This document shows positions 51,298-59,848 of a stretch of 64,000 nt of DNA, piece by piece. This stretch comes from Puia sp. (GTDB lineage: Bacteria > Bacteroidota > Bacteroidia > Chitinophagales > Chitinophagaceae): the NCBI GenBank assembly GCA_031292515.1, contig JARLGZ010000172.1:248001-312000 (forward strand), read 5' to 3'. Every line of letters begins with the position of its first letter. The stretch's first letter is position 1. The notes under the pieces were generated by a model, which saw only the letters and a program-made list of their open reading frames with translations, was not told where the DNA came from and did no database searches. A program made the position numbers and the translations under genes.

Positions 51298-51696
51298 TTA
51301 ATAAATGTAACAAAGAACCTCTCCGCCGACATTCTGCGTCTTCGCTTCCTTGTCGGTCATCACGCCCTTGGAGGTAGAGATGATCGCTACTCCCAGGCCA
51401 TTCTTAACACGTTTGAACTCGGCAGGGCTGGCGTATTGACGCAGGCCCGGACGGCTCACCCTCTCCAGGGATTTGATAGCGGCTTCCTTGGTGGTAGGAT
51501 CGTATTTCAAAGCGATCTTGATCACACCTTGCTTGCTGTCATCCTCGAATTTGTATTTGAGGATATACCCCTTGTCATACAGGATCTCGGTCATGCGTTT
51601 CTTCAGGTTGGAGGCGGGTATCTCTACGATACGGTGGCTTGCCATCTGCGCATTACGGATTCTCGTCAAAAAATCTGCTATTGGATCAGTAACCAT
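51298..51696 (-). CDS. rpsH: 30S ribosomal protein S8
   Basis: 132 residues: [41 protein letters not shown], and the terminal [20 protein letters not shown]...GGEVLCYIY. Primary 16S rRNA binder. Confidence 0.97.
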   Translation of the reverse strand: MVTDPIADFLTRIRNAQMASHRIVEIPASNLKKRMTEILYDKGYILKYKFEDDSKQGVIKIALKYDPTTKEAAIKSLERVSRPGLRQYASPAEFKRVKNGLGVAIISTSKGVMTDKEAKTQNVGGEVLCYIY

Positions 51697-51799
51697 TGTT
51701 TTTTTAGTTAAATGATGTCAAAAATTTATTTACAATGCGATATCCAATCGATATCTCTTCCGGATTCTTTCGGCGGGACCAGGGTCTTCGCCATCATTC

Positions 51800-52069
51800 T
51801 TACCAGCTCGCCTTACGGACACCCGGGATCTTACCCGCCAGCGCCATATCACGGAACATATTCCTGGAGATACCAAAATACCTGATATAACCCCTGGGAC
51901 GACCTGTTAACTGGCAACGGTTGTGGAGGCGGACAGGAGATGCATTCCGGGGAAGCAGGTCCAGCGCCTTGTAATCACCGGCAGCTTTTAAAGCGGCACG
52001 CTTCTCGGCATATTTTGCCGTCAGCGCTTCTCTTTTCCTTTGCCTGGCCTTTACTGACTCTTTAGCCAT
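51800..52069 (-). CDS. rpsN: 30S ribosomal protein S14 (zinc-independent form)
   Basis: 89 residues, long form: [20 protein letters not shown] and [29 protein letters not shown]. The four zinc cysteines of the short form are missing. Confidence 0.97.
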   Translation of the reverse strand: MAKESVKARQRKREALTAKYAEKRAALKAAGDYKALDLLPRNASPVRLHNRCQLTGRPRGYIRYFGISRNMFRDMALAGKIPGVRKASW

Positions 52070-52088
52070 GTGTTGTTATTTTTTAGTT

Positions 52089-52658
52089 TTAATCTTTTTT
52101 GATGTCTTTAAATGGCATACCCAATTCCTTCAGCAGCTCGTACGCTTCTTCGTTGGTAGAGGCGGTCGTCACAAAAGTGATATCCATCCCGGTGATCTTT
52201 GTCACCTTGTCGATATCGACTTCGGGGAAGATGATCTGCTCGGTGATACCCAGTGTGTAGTTGCCACGTCCATCGAACGATTTCTCATTGATCCCCTTGA
52301 AGTCACGTACACGGGGCAGCGCGGTAGAGACCAGGCGATCCAGGAACTCATACATCTTCACGCCGCGCAGGGTGACCCGGGCGCCGATCGGCATAGCCTT
52401 ACGCAACTTGAAATTGGAGATATCCTTCTTGGAGAGCGTGGACACCGCCTTCTGGCCGGTAATCATCGTCAGCTCATCCACCGCCGTGTCGACCATCTTC
52501 TTGTCGGTCACAGCGCCGTTTACGCCACGGTTGAGGCATATCTTTTCCAGTTTCGGAGTCTGCATGGGACTGCTGTATCCGAATTTCTTTACTAAGGCAG
52601 GGACCACTTCTTTGTGGTACTTATCTGCCAGACGCGGAGTATATTTTGCGGTACTCAT
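52089..52658 (-). CDS. rplE: 50S ribosomal protein L5
   Basis: 189 residues: [73 protein letters not shown]. Its ATG shares one base with the TAA of rplX (TAATG), showing translational coupling. Confidence 0.97.
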   Translation of the reverse strand: MSTAKYTPRLADKYHKEVVPALVKKFGYSSPMQTPKLEKICLNRGVNGAVTDKKMVDTAVDELTMITGQKAVSTLSKKDISNFKLRKAMPIGARVTLRGVKMYEFLDRLVSTALPRVRDFKGINEKSFDGRGNYTLGITEQIIFPEVDIDKVTKITGMDITFVTTASTNEEAYELLKELGMPFKDIKKD

Positions 52659-52996
52659 TATTTGATAACCTCCCCTGATTTTTTAGATACACGAACTAAT
52701 TTGCCGGCTTCCCGGGAACGTTTGATCTTCGTAGCAGAACCGGTCTTTGCATCCCACAACAAAACGTTGGAAATATGGATCGGAGCTTCCTTCTTTACGA
52801 TACCGCCCTTGGTATTCTGTGCGGAAGGCTTGGTATGCTTGGTCACGATGTTCACACCTTCGACAAGGATCTTATTTTTCTCGGTAAGGACTTCCAACAC
52901 CTTACGGGCTTTCTTGGGGTCCTTGTCGTCTCCGGTGATGACGACTACGTTATCACCTTTTTTAATGTTGAACTTCGGTTTGAATCTGTTACTCAT
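52658..52996 (-). CDS. rplX: 50S ribosomal protein L24
   Basis: 112 residues from the ATG at 52994-52996 ([25 protein letters not shown]), with the KOW motif [16 protein letters not shown] and [17 protein letters not shown]. The longer frame upstream runs into a hairpin and is not used. Confidence 0.96.
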   Translation of the reverse strand: MSNRFKPKFNIKKGDNVVVITGDDKDPKKARKVLEVLTEKNKILVEGVNIVTKHTKPSAQNTKGGIVKKEAPIHISNVLLWDAKTGSATKIKRSREAGKLVRVSKKSGEVIK

Positions 52997-53011
52997 TTTT
53001 TTGTACTTTAT

Positions 53012-53024
53012 CCGCCTGCGGCGG
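53012..53024. repeat. CCGCC hairpin before rplX
   Basis: CCGCC-TGC-GGCGG, 16 bases before the rplX start, related to the hairpin at 51244. Confidence 0.55.
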
Positions 53025-53077
53025 TACATTTATAAATTCTCTACTCTGACAACCCGGCTTTCACTACTGAATTTGTC

Positions 53078-53140
53078 TCACTCACTACTGACCACTCACT
53101 ATTCTGTCCCCACTCACTACTCACCACTGACTACTCACTA
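53078..53140 (-). repeat. TAGTGAGT-type repeat starting at the rplN stop codon
   Basis: In the sense of rplN: TAGTGAGTAGTCAGTGGTG, then TAGTGAGTG, a short interruption, and TAGTGAGTGGTCAGTAGTG. The first TAG (53138-53140 on the plus strand) is the rplN stop. The degenerate remainder reaches to about 53041. It fills the whole rplN-rplX spacer. Confidence 0.88.
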
Positions 53141-53506
53141 CAACACTTCAGGCGCCAGCGATATGATCTTCATATATCCCTTGTCACGCAGTTCCCTTGC
53201 CACCGGCCCGAAGATACGGGTACCCCTGGGCTCATCGGATGCATTCAGGAGAACAACAGCATTATCGTCAAAGCTGATATAAGAGCCGTCTTTACGACGC
53301 AACTTCTTCTTGGTCCGGACGATGACCGCTTTTGCCACCGTACCTTTCTTAATACCACCGGCAGGCAGCGCATCCTTAACCGTAACAACAATCTTATCGC
53401 CGATACCCGCATAATCCTGTCCGCTGTTGCCCAACACACGGATACACAGCACTTCCTTGGCGCCACTGTTATCAGCTACTTTTAATCTGCTTTCTTGCTG
53501 AATCAT
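53138..53506 (-). CDS. rplN: 50S ribosomal protein L14
   Basis: 122 residues: [26 protein letters not shown], then [39 protein letters not shown]. Contacts 16S rRNA at a subunit bridge. The stop codon is part of a low-complexity repeat. Confidence 0.97.
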   Translation of the reverse strand: MIQQESRLKVADNSGAKEVLCIRVLGNSGQDYAGIGDKIVVTVKDALPAGGIKKGTVAKAVIVRTKKKLRRKDGSYISFDDNAVVLLNASDEPRGTRIFGPVARELRDKGYMKIISLAPEVL

Positions 53507-53567
53507 TTTATTTAGCTTTTGGCTTCACCGCTCCAGGCAGATGAAACGAATTAAAATTTTATAAATG

Positions 53568-53825
53568 CTACTTCGCCTTCTCGATCACTTCCACCAGGCG
53601 CCAGCGCTTGGTTTTGCTTAAAGGACGGCTTTCCATGATCTTCACGACGTCGCCGATCGTGCACTCATTTTTCTCGTCATGAGCATGGAATTTGGTAGTC
53701 TTCTTTACGAACTTACCATAGATCGGGTGTTTTACCTTTCTTTCGACAGTTACCGTGATGGTCTTGTCCATCTTGTTACTGTAGACGACACCGATCCTTG
53801 TTTTACGCAAATTTCTTTCGACCAT
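53568..53825 (-). CDS. rpsQ: 30S ribosomal protein S17
   Basis: 85 residues: [36 protein letters not shown], then [22 protein letters not shown]. Primary 16S rRNA binder of the body. Confidence 0.97.
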   Translation of the reverse strand: MVERNLRKTRIGVVYSNKMDKTITVTVERKVKHPIYGKFVKKTTKFHAHDEKNECTIGDVVKIMESRPLSKTKRWRLVEVIEKAK

Positions 53826-53897
53826 TTTATTTAGCTTTTATTAGCTTCTTTACCTGCTGTCCGCCGACACCGGCCGACGCAAGCGTGAAAAATTCAT

Positions 53898-54107
53898 TCA
53901 ATGTTTTACAGCCGTCTTCGCCAGCGCCGTCTTCAAACGGGCTACATCCTTCCGCAATGCGCGGATGCTCATCGGGTTCTCCAGCGGAGAAATCGCATGC
54001 GCAAATTCCAGCTTCTTCAGACGCAGTTCATCCTCCTGGATCCTGGCCTTCAGATCCACTTCATTGAGATCCTTCAGGCTGCTTAAAAAATCTAATTTCT
54101 TTGACAT
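53898..54107 (-). CDS. rpmC: 50S ribosomal protein L29
   Basis: 69 residues: SLKDLNEVDLKARIQEDELRLKKLEFAHAI, then PMSIRALRKDVARLKTAL; two helices near the tunnel exit. Confidence 0.95.
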   Translation of the reverse strand: MSKKLDFLSSLKDLNEVDLKARIQEDELRLKKLEFAHAISPLENPMSIRALRKDVARLKTALAKTAVKH

Positions 54108-54150
54108 CTTATTACTGTTTACTATTCTTACTTGATTTGAACCGCACCTT

Positions 54151-54585
54151 CTACTTCACGGCCACAACAGGAACCACATCCCGGCGAACGATGAACTTTG
54201 TCTTGATAGGCAGCTTCTGAGCGGCCAGGCCCAATGCCTCTTTAGCTACCGCTTCGGAGACACCATCGGCTTCAAACAGGATACGACCCGGTTCTACGAC
54301 CGCCGCCCAATATTCGGGGTTACCCTTACCCTTACCCATCCTCACTTCCTGCGGCTTCTTGGTAATAGGCTTATCGGGGAAGACACGGATCCAAACATTC
54401 CCTTCACGTTTCATCGCGCGTGTCAGCGCCTGGCGGGCGGCTTCCAGTTGACGGTTGGTCAGCCAGATCGCCTCCAGTGATTTCAAAGCGTATGAACCAA
54501 AGGCTATCGAACTGCCCCTTTTTGCAGTCTCGCGGATACGCCCTTTCTGGCCTTTCCTATGCTTCGTTCTTTTGGGTTGTAACAT
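54151..54585 (-). CDS. rplP: 50S ribosomal protein L16
   Basis: 144 residues: [75 protein letters not shown]. Positions A-site tRNA. Confidence 0.97.
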   Translation of the reverse strand: MLQPKRTKHRKGQKGRIRETAKRGSSIAFGSYALKSLEAIWLTNRQLEAARQALTRAMKREGNVWIRVFPDKPITKKPQEVRMGKGKGNPEYWAAVVEPGRILFEADGVSEAVAKEALGLAAQKLPIKTKFIVRRDVVPVVAVK

Positions 54586-54631
54586 CTTGAATTATTTTCC
54601 TGGTTATCTCGATTTCAATGTTCTTTTTGTA

Positions 54632-55459
54632 CTATCTGCGACCACCGCCGCCACCCGCTCTTCTGTCTCCACCGGCTCCGCCACCTCTGCGTTCGCCGCC
54701 ACCTCCACCGCCTCTCCTGTCATCACGGTCTCCACGATGATGGCCACCGCCATGTCCGTCTTCCCTTCTTTCCCTTCTGTCGCTCACATCGCTCTTGCCA
54801 CCTACGAAATTGGGGTTCAGGTCCCTCTTGGCCAATACCTCACCCTTACAGATCCATACCTTGATACCGATCTTACCGTAGACGGTCAGCGCGAATACAT
54901 TCGCATAGTCGATATCCATACGGAGCGTATGCAACGGGGTACGTCCCTGTTTGATCTCCTCCGTACGGGCGATTTCGGAACCACCCAAACGGCCGGCTAC
55001 CTTGATCTTGATCCCTTCGGCGCCCATGCGCAGCGCGGAAGCGATCGCCATCTTGATGGCCCTTTTATAGTTGATACGGTTTTCGATCTGCCTGGCGATC
55101 GTATCTCCGACGATATTCGCATCCAACTCGGGACGACGGATCTCCAGGATATTGATCTGGACATCGTCCTTGCCCGTCAGCTTCTTCAGTTCTTCCTTGA
55201 TACGGTCTACTTCTCCGCCGCCTTTACCGATGATGATACCGGGCTTGGAAGTATGAATCGTTACGATCAGTTTATTCAGCGTGCGCTCAATAACGATCTT
55301 GGCGATCCCCCCTTTATTGATACGAGCATTCAGGTAGGTTCTGATCTTGTTGTCCTCGATCAATTTGAAAGCATAGTCTTTTTTGCTTCCATACCAGTTG
55401 GACTCCCAACCCCGGATGATTCCCAACCTCGCACCAATAGGATTTGTTTTCTGACCCAT
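54632..55459 (-). CDS. rpsC: 30S ribosomal protein S3 with a Gly/Arg-rich tail
   Basis: 275 residues. The KH domain ([29 protein letters not shown]) and C-terminal domain ([33 protein letters not shown]) are normal and end near residue 222. A further 50 residues are almost only Gly, Arg, Asp and His, with [18 protein letters not shown] near the end. This RGG-like tail is absent from most S3 proteins and could bind RNA at the mRNA entry channel. Confidence 0.97.
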   Translation of the reverse strand: MGQKTNPIGARLGIIRGWESNWYGSKKDYAFKLIEDNKIRTYLNARINKGGIAKIVIERTLNKLIVTIHTSKPGIIIGKGGGEVDRIKEELKKLTGKDDVQINILEIRRPELDANIVGDTIARQIENRINYKRAIKMAIASALRMGAEGIKIKVAGRLGGSEIARTEEIKQGRTPLHTLRMDIDYANVFALTVYGKIGIKVWICKGEVLAKRDLNPNFVGGKSDVSDRRERREDGHGGGHHRGDRDDRRGGGGGGERRGGGAGGDRRAGGGGGRR

Positions 55460-55482
55460 ATTATGGTTATATAAGTTTTAAA

Positions 55483-55854
55483 TTAATTTTCTTTGACTTT
55501 CGATTCGGCAACAACCTTCGTGTCCACGATGATCGTTACGTGATTGCTGCGCTTGCGCACACGGTATCCACGTCCCTGGGGAGCCGGGCGCATCCTTTTC
55601 AAAACCCTTCCGCCATCCACGAAGATCGTCTTCACCACCAGGCTGGCATCTGCAGCGCTCTTGCCTTCATTCTTCTGTTCCCAGTTCTTCACGGCAGACC
55701 ATAACAGCTTGTGCAGGGGGGTGGAAGAATGCTGAGGATGGTGCTCCAGCAAAGCCAGGGCCTTCTCAACATTGATACCACGTATCTCATCAGCCAGTAA
55801 ACGCATCTTACGGGGCGATGTCGGGTAATTTCTCAATTTAGCTACTGCTTCCAT
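55483..55854 (-). CDS. rplV: 50S ribosomal protein L22
   Basis: 123 residues: [20 protein letters not shown] and [27 protein letters not shown], the tunnel-lining loop. Confidence 0.97.
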   Translation of the reverse strand: MEAVAKLRNYPTSPRKMRLLADEIRGINVEKALALLEHHPQHSSTPLHKLLWSAVKNWEQKNEGKSAADASLVVKTIFVDGGRVLKRMRPAPQGRGYRVRKRSNHVTIIVDTKVVAESKVKEN

Positions 55855-55864
55855 ATCTTTTTGT

Positions 55865-56137
55865 TTACGCTATCTTTTTACTTGAATGTCCTTTAAAGTT
55901 GCGGGTAGGGGCGAACTCACCTAATTTATGCCCTACCATGAACTCCGTCACATAGACCGGGATGAACTTGTTGCCATTATGAACGGCCAGCGTATGACCC
56001 ACGAAATCGGGGGTAATGGTGGACCGGCGGCTCCATGTCTTGATCACGCCTTTCTTTGCTGTGCCTTCGTTGATAGACAGGATCTTTTCTTCCAGATTTG
56101 CGTCTACGTAAGGACCCTTTTTAATTGAACGACCCAT
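55865..56137 (-). CDS. rpsS: 30S ribosomal protein S19
   Basis: 90 residues: [62 protein letters not shown]. Ten bases before rplV. Confidence 0.97.
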   Translation of the reverse strand: MGRSIKKGPYVDANLEEKILSINEGTAKKGVIKTWSRRSTITPDFVGHTLAVHNGNKFIPVYVTEFMVGHKLGEFAPTRNFKGHSSKKIA

Positions 56138-56169
56138 AGTATGAATGAGTTAATTTGAAATTTTGAATT

Positions 56170-57009
56170 TTACTTAGCAAGCTTCTTTCCGTTCTTCCGC
56201 TGGATGATCAGCTTGTCGCTGCCCTTTCCTTTGGTACGTGTCTTCAGACCTCTTGAGTACTGACCATTCCTGGAACGAGGCTGACCACCGGAAGCCTTAC
56301 CTTCACCACCACCCATCGGGTGATCCACCGGGTTCATCGCGACACCGCGGACCCTCGGGCGGATGCCTCTCCAAACATTACGACCGGCCTTACCCATGCT
56401 CTGCAGGCTATGATCGCTATTGGACACCACCCCAACGGTAGCATAACAGTTGATCAGCACTTTCCTCAACTCACCGGAAGGCATCTTCAACACGGCATAT
56501 TTCTCTTCCTTATTCGTCAGCTGGGCGGAAGTACCGGCGCTGCGAACCAGCTTACCACCCTGCCCGGGCTGCATTTCTATATTATGGACGTTGGTACCGA
56601 GCGGCATGTTCTTCAACTGCAGCGCGTTCCCTACTTCAGGCACGACGTCATTGCCCGCTTTCACGGTAGTACCCACCTGTAAACCCTGGGGAGCCAGGAT
56701 ATACCTTTTCTCACCGTCGGCATAATGCACCAGCGCGATGAAAGCGGTACGATAGGGGTCATATTCGATAGAAGCGATCGTACCGGGAACATCTACCTTG
56801 TTCCTCTTGAAATCGATGATACGATACATCTTCTTGTGTCCGCCACCCCTGTAACGCATGGCTCTTCTACCCTCGTAGTTACGGCCGGCGGTGGATTTTA
56901 CTTTTTCCAACAAGCTCTTTTCGGGCTGATCGGTCGTGATCTCCGCATATGCGTTTCCGACCCTCCATCTGGTACCTGCGGTAATCGGTTTATATTTTTT
57001 CAGTGCCAT
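56170..57009 (-). CDS. rplB: 50S ribosomal protein L2
   Basis: 279 residues: MALKKYKPITAGTRWRVGN, RRAMRYRGGGHKKMYRIIDF, IEYDPYRTAFIALVHYADGEKRYILAP and the catalytic-region GVAMNPVDHPMGGGEGKASGG. Needed for peptidyl transfer and subunit joining. Confidence 0.98.
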   Translation of the reverse strand: MALKKYKPITAGTRWRVGNAYAEITTDQPEKSLLEKVKSTAGRNYEGRRAMRYRGGGHKKMYRIIDFKRNKVDVPGTIASIEYDPYRTAFIALVHYADGEKRYILAPQGLQVGTTVKAGNDVVPEVGNALQLKNMPLGTNVHNIEMQPGQGGKLVRSAGTSAQLTNKEEKYAVLKMPSGELRKVLINCYATVGVVSNSDHSLQSMGKAGRNVWRGIRPRVRGVAMNPVDHPMGGGEGKASGGQPRSRNGQYSRGLKTRTKGKGSDKLIIQRKNGKKLAK

Positions 57010-57090
57010 TGTTCTGCTTGTATGATTTTAAAAAAATTGTCAATACTTTGCGGCGTCTGACGCGCCATTCCTTTTATCCTTTCGAAACGC

Positions 57091-57390
57091 TTAGATGCTT
57101 GCGTAGAGGTCTATCGTCTCCCCTTCGGCTACGGTTACCAGCGCCTTCTTGAAGGCCGGCTTCCTGCCCTGCACATATCCTGCCTTTGTAAAGCGGGTCT
57201 TGTTTTTACCGGGTACTACAGACGTATTCACATCCACTACCGTAACCCCGTAAAAATCTTCCACGGCCTTCTTTATCTCCAGCTTATTCGCTTTGCGGGC
57301 GACACGGAAAGCATATCTCCTCAGCTTTTCCTGCTGGGCATTTGCCTTTTCCGTCAGTATGGGCTTCACTAAAACTTCAGAGAGTTTCAT
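57091..57390 (-). CDS. rplW: 50S ribosomal protein L23
   Basis: 99 residues: EVLVKPILTEKANAQQEKLRRYAFRVARKANKLEIKKAVEDFYGV. Docking site for trigger factor and SRP at the tunnel exit. Confidence 0.97.
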   Translation of the reverse strand: MKLSEVLVKPILTEKANAQQEKLRRYAFRVARKANKLEIKKAVEDFYGVTVVDVNTSVVPGKNKTRFTKAGYVQGRKPAFKKALVTVAEGETIDLYASI

Positions 57391-57488
57391 ATAAACTTTT
57401 TAAACGATTATCGACTTCTTTTTACAACCGGCCCTTTATCGGCCACCCGACGGAACGCTTTCCACGAACCATCCTTTCCCACCATTCC

Positions 57489-58121
57489 TTATACAACCAC
57501 GGTTTCTTCGGAGAAGACCCTGGCGGCCGTCTCGGACAAAACCAGTACATCCGCATTCACGATATCATAGGTGTTGACATCAGCCAGGATAGACCCCTCG
57601 ACAGCTTCCACATTGCGGAGGCTCAGGTACAGGTTGTCATCATACTCAGGCAGGATGAACAATGTCTTCTTACCGGCGATGTTCAGGCTCTTCAGCACAT
57701 CCGTAAACTGTTTGGTCTTCGGAGTCTCCAGCTTGATATCTTCCACGATGACGATGGCGTTCCCTTTCGCTTTGTGGGCCAGTGCAGACATCTTAGCCAG
57801 GTCTTTTACCTTACGGTTCAGCTTGATATCATAACCGTGGGGTTTGGGTCCGAAGATCGTACCACCGCCTTTGAAAAGAGGGCTGCGCAGGTTACCCTTA
57901 CGGCTTCCGCCGGTACCCTTTTGACGATGCAGCTTCTTGCTCGATCCATGCACTTCCATGCGGGTCTTCACCTTGTGCGTACCCTGCCGTTGTGCGGCCA
58001 GATATTGTTTCACGGCGAGATAGATCACATGGTCATTCGGTTCGATACCGAAAATATCTTCCGGTAAATCGACCTTTCTGCCGGTCGCCTTTCCTTGTAT
58101 GTTTAAAACGTCTACTTGCAT
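57489..58121 (-). CDS. rplD: 50S ribosomal protein L4
   Basis: 210 residues: VDLPEDIFGIEPNDHVIYLAVKQYLAAQRQGTHKVKTR, KKLHRQKGTGGSRKGNLRSPLFKGGGTIFGPKPH (tunnel loop) and VDVLVLSETAARVFSEE. Confidence 0.97.
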   Translation of the reverse strand: MQVDVLNIQGKATGRKVDLPEDIFGIEPNDHVIYLAVKQYLAAQRQGTHKVKTRMEVHGSSKKLHRQKGTGGSRKGNLRSPLFKGGGTIFGPKPHGYDIKLNRKVKDLAKMSALAHKAKGNAIVIVEDIKLETPKTKQFTDVLKSLNIAGKKTLFILPEYDDNLYLSLRNVEAVEGSILADVNTYDIVNADVLVLSETAARVFSEETVVV

Positions 58122-58167
58122 TTTGCTTGATTAAAAGTTACTTACTTACCTTACTTCGTTACTTGCC

Positions 58168-58785
58168 TTACTTCTGAACGTATACGATAGAACCGATATG
58201 GCCCGGCGTAGAACCTCCCACGAGGATATAGTTCTTTTCCGCAAATATCTTGACCACCTTCAGGCCCTTGACCTTCACACGGTCGCCACCCATACGGCCG
58301 GCCATGCGAACACCCTTCATAACGCGGGAAGCGTCGGAAGAGTTACCGAGCGAACCCGGCGCGCGCTGACGGTCATGCTGACCGTGCGATTGCTGACCAA
58401 CCCCGTGAAAGCCATGACGCTTAACGACTCCCTGAAAGCCCTTGCCTTTGGAAGTGCCTACGACATCGACCTTGTCGCCTTCGGCGAAAATGTCGACAGT
58501 GATGGATTCACCGAGATTTTTTTCTATGGAATAATTGCGGAATTCTTTGACGAACTGTTTGGGAGAAGCGCCGGATTTGGCGAAGTGATTCTTTTCTGCA
58601 GCAGTAGTGTGCTTTTCTTTCTTGTCTCCGAATGCTAATTGAAGGGAAGTGTAACCGTCTGTATCCTGTGTCTTGACCTGCGTTACCACACAAGGACCAG
58701 CTTCGATGATCGTACAAGCGACCTGCTTGCCGTCAGGAGTGAAGATGCTGGTCATCCCGATCTTTTTACCAATAATACCTTTCAT
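58168..58785 (-). CDS. rplC: 50S ribosomal protein L3
   Basis: 205 residues: [86 protein letters not shown]. Contacts the peptidyl-transferase region. Confidence 0.97.
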   Translation of the reverse strand: MKGIIGKKIGMTSIFTPDGKQVACTIIEAGPCVVTQVKTQDTDGYTSLQLAFGDKKEKHTTAAEKNHFAKSGASPKQFVKEFRNYSIEKNLGESITVDIFAEGDKVDVVGTSKGKGFQGVVKRHGFHGVGQQSHGQHDRQRAPGSLGNSSDASRVMKGVRMAGRMGGDRVKVKGLKVVKIFAEKNYILVGGSTPGHIGSIVYVQK

Positions 58786-59187
58786 TTCATGTTATTTTAT
58801 GCCATCGGGTATAGGGACAATCAGTTGACATACCGTATTAGCTTACCGGTAGCGGTCAAAGATTTCAATCCCACGTTTGCAGCCGACCTTTTCTTTTCGC
58901 CCGCCCTTTCCCCGCTTTCGGGATCCGGGCTTGCAGAAGTACCGGCAGTAAACAAACCCTGAATGGCTTGTTCATATGTACCCCGACCTTTCAGGTCAGA
59001 GAATTTACTGAGTTACTTCCCCGGAACGCCGAGAGGCGGACCAGGGCTTATTATTTTGAACCAGCGCTATTTTATTCCGAAACAAAACCCGCCTGATGCG
59101 AGGCCCGATGGCCGGAAGTTTATAGATGGAACTGTAAAGAACTTTTTTAGACGCTTCCCATCCCGCCGGAGCGGAACCGGATATCCG
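58786..59187 (-). other. Long spacer between rpsJ and rplC
   Basis: 402 bases without a credible gene inside the S10 operon, where spacers are usually short. It contains a small hairpin GACCT-TTC-AGGTC (58985-58997) and GC-rich stretches but no clear promoter or terminator. Confidence 0.6.
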
Positions 59188-59493
59188 TCAGGCTTTGATC
59201 TCGACATCTACCCCGGAAGGCAGATCCAGCTTCGACAAGGCATCGACCGTCCTCGAAGAGGAAGTATAGATGTCCAACAGGCGCTTGTGTGTGTGCAACT
59301 GGAATTGCTCACGGGCCTTCTTGTTTACGTGCGGCGAACGCAGAACGGTAAAAATCTTCTTCCGGGTAGGAAGAGGAATGGGTCCTGTTACCACGGCACC
59401 TGTGCTTCGCACTGTTTTTACGATCTTTTCGGCGGATTTATCCACCAGATTGTGATCGTAAGACTGTAATTTGATTCTGATTCGTTGAGACAT
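59188..59493 (-). CDS. rpsJ: 30S ribosomal protein S10
   Basis: 101 residues from the ATG at 59491-59493 ([25 protein letters not shown]), with [32 protein letters not shown]. First gene of the operon; rpsL, rpsG and fusA are not upstream. Confidence 0.97.
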   Translation of the reverse strand: MSQRIRIKLQSYDHNLVDKSAEKIVKTVRSTGAVVTGPIPLPTRKKIFTVLRSPHVNKKAREQFQLHTHKRLLDIYTSSSRTVDALSKLDLPSGVDVEIKA

Positions 59494-59523
59494 AAGCCAA
59501 ATACCATTTTTCGAATGGGGATG

Positions 59524-59556
59524 CAAAGGTATGGGTTACTTCCTTTATGAGCAAAA
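59524..59556 (-). promoter_or_regulatory. Promoter of the S10-spc operon
   Basis: Minus strand: TTTTG (59552-59556), 20 bases, then TACCTTTG (59524-59531), an exact Bacteroidota promoter. The box ends 30 bases before the rpsJ start. The remaining stretch up to the permease gene at 59849 is AT-rich and holds no gene. Confidence 0.85.
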
Positions 59557-59848
59557 GAATTCGAAGTTTTTTTGTCCCCGAGTGAACAAATTTTTAAAAA
59601 AGATACCCTTCGGCCGGTCTTTAGTATCTTCTTTGGTCTTACCGGACCACCGATTTGATCTTACCGCTGTACCTGCTTGAGACAGGATCTGTATCACTTG
59701 CGGACAAAATTAAAAAGGGGGCATCAATCAACTAAATGATTATCAATATATTAACATTTTGACCCGTTTTTTGTGGGAGGAAAGGAAGCAAAAATACCAA
59801 TACTCATCTATTCCGACACTCCACATTAAATACATTCTAATATATTTT

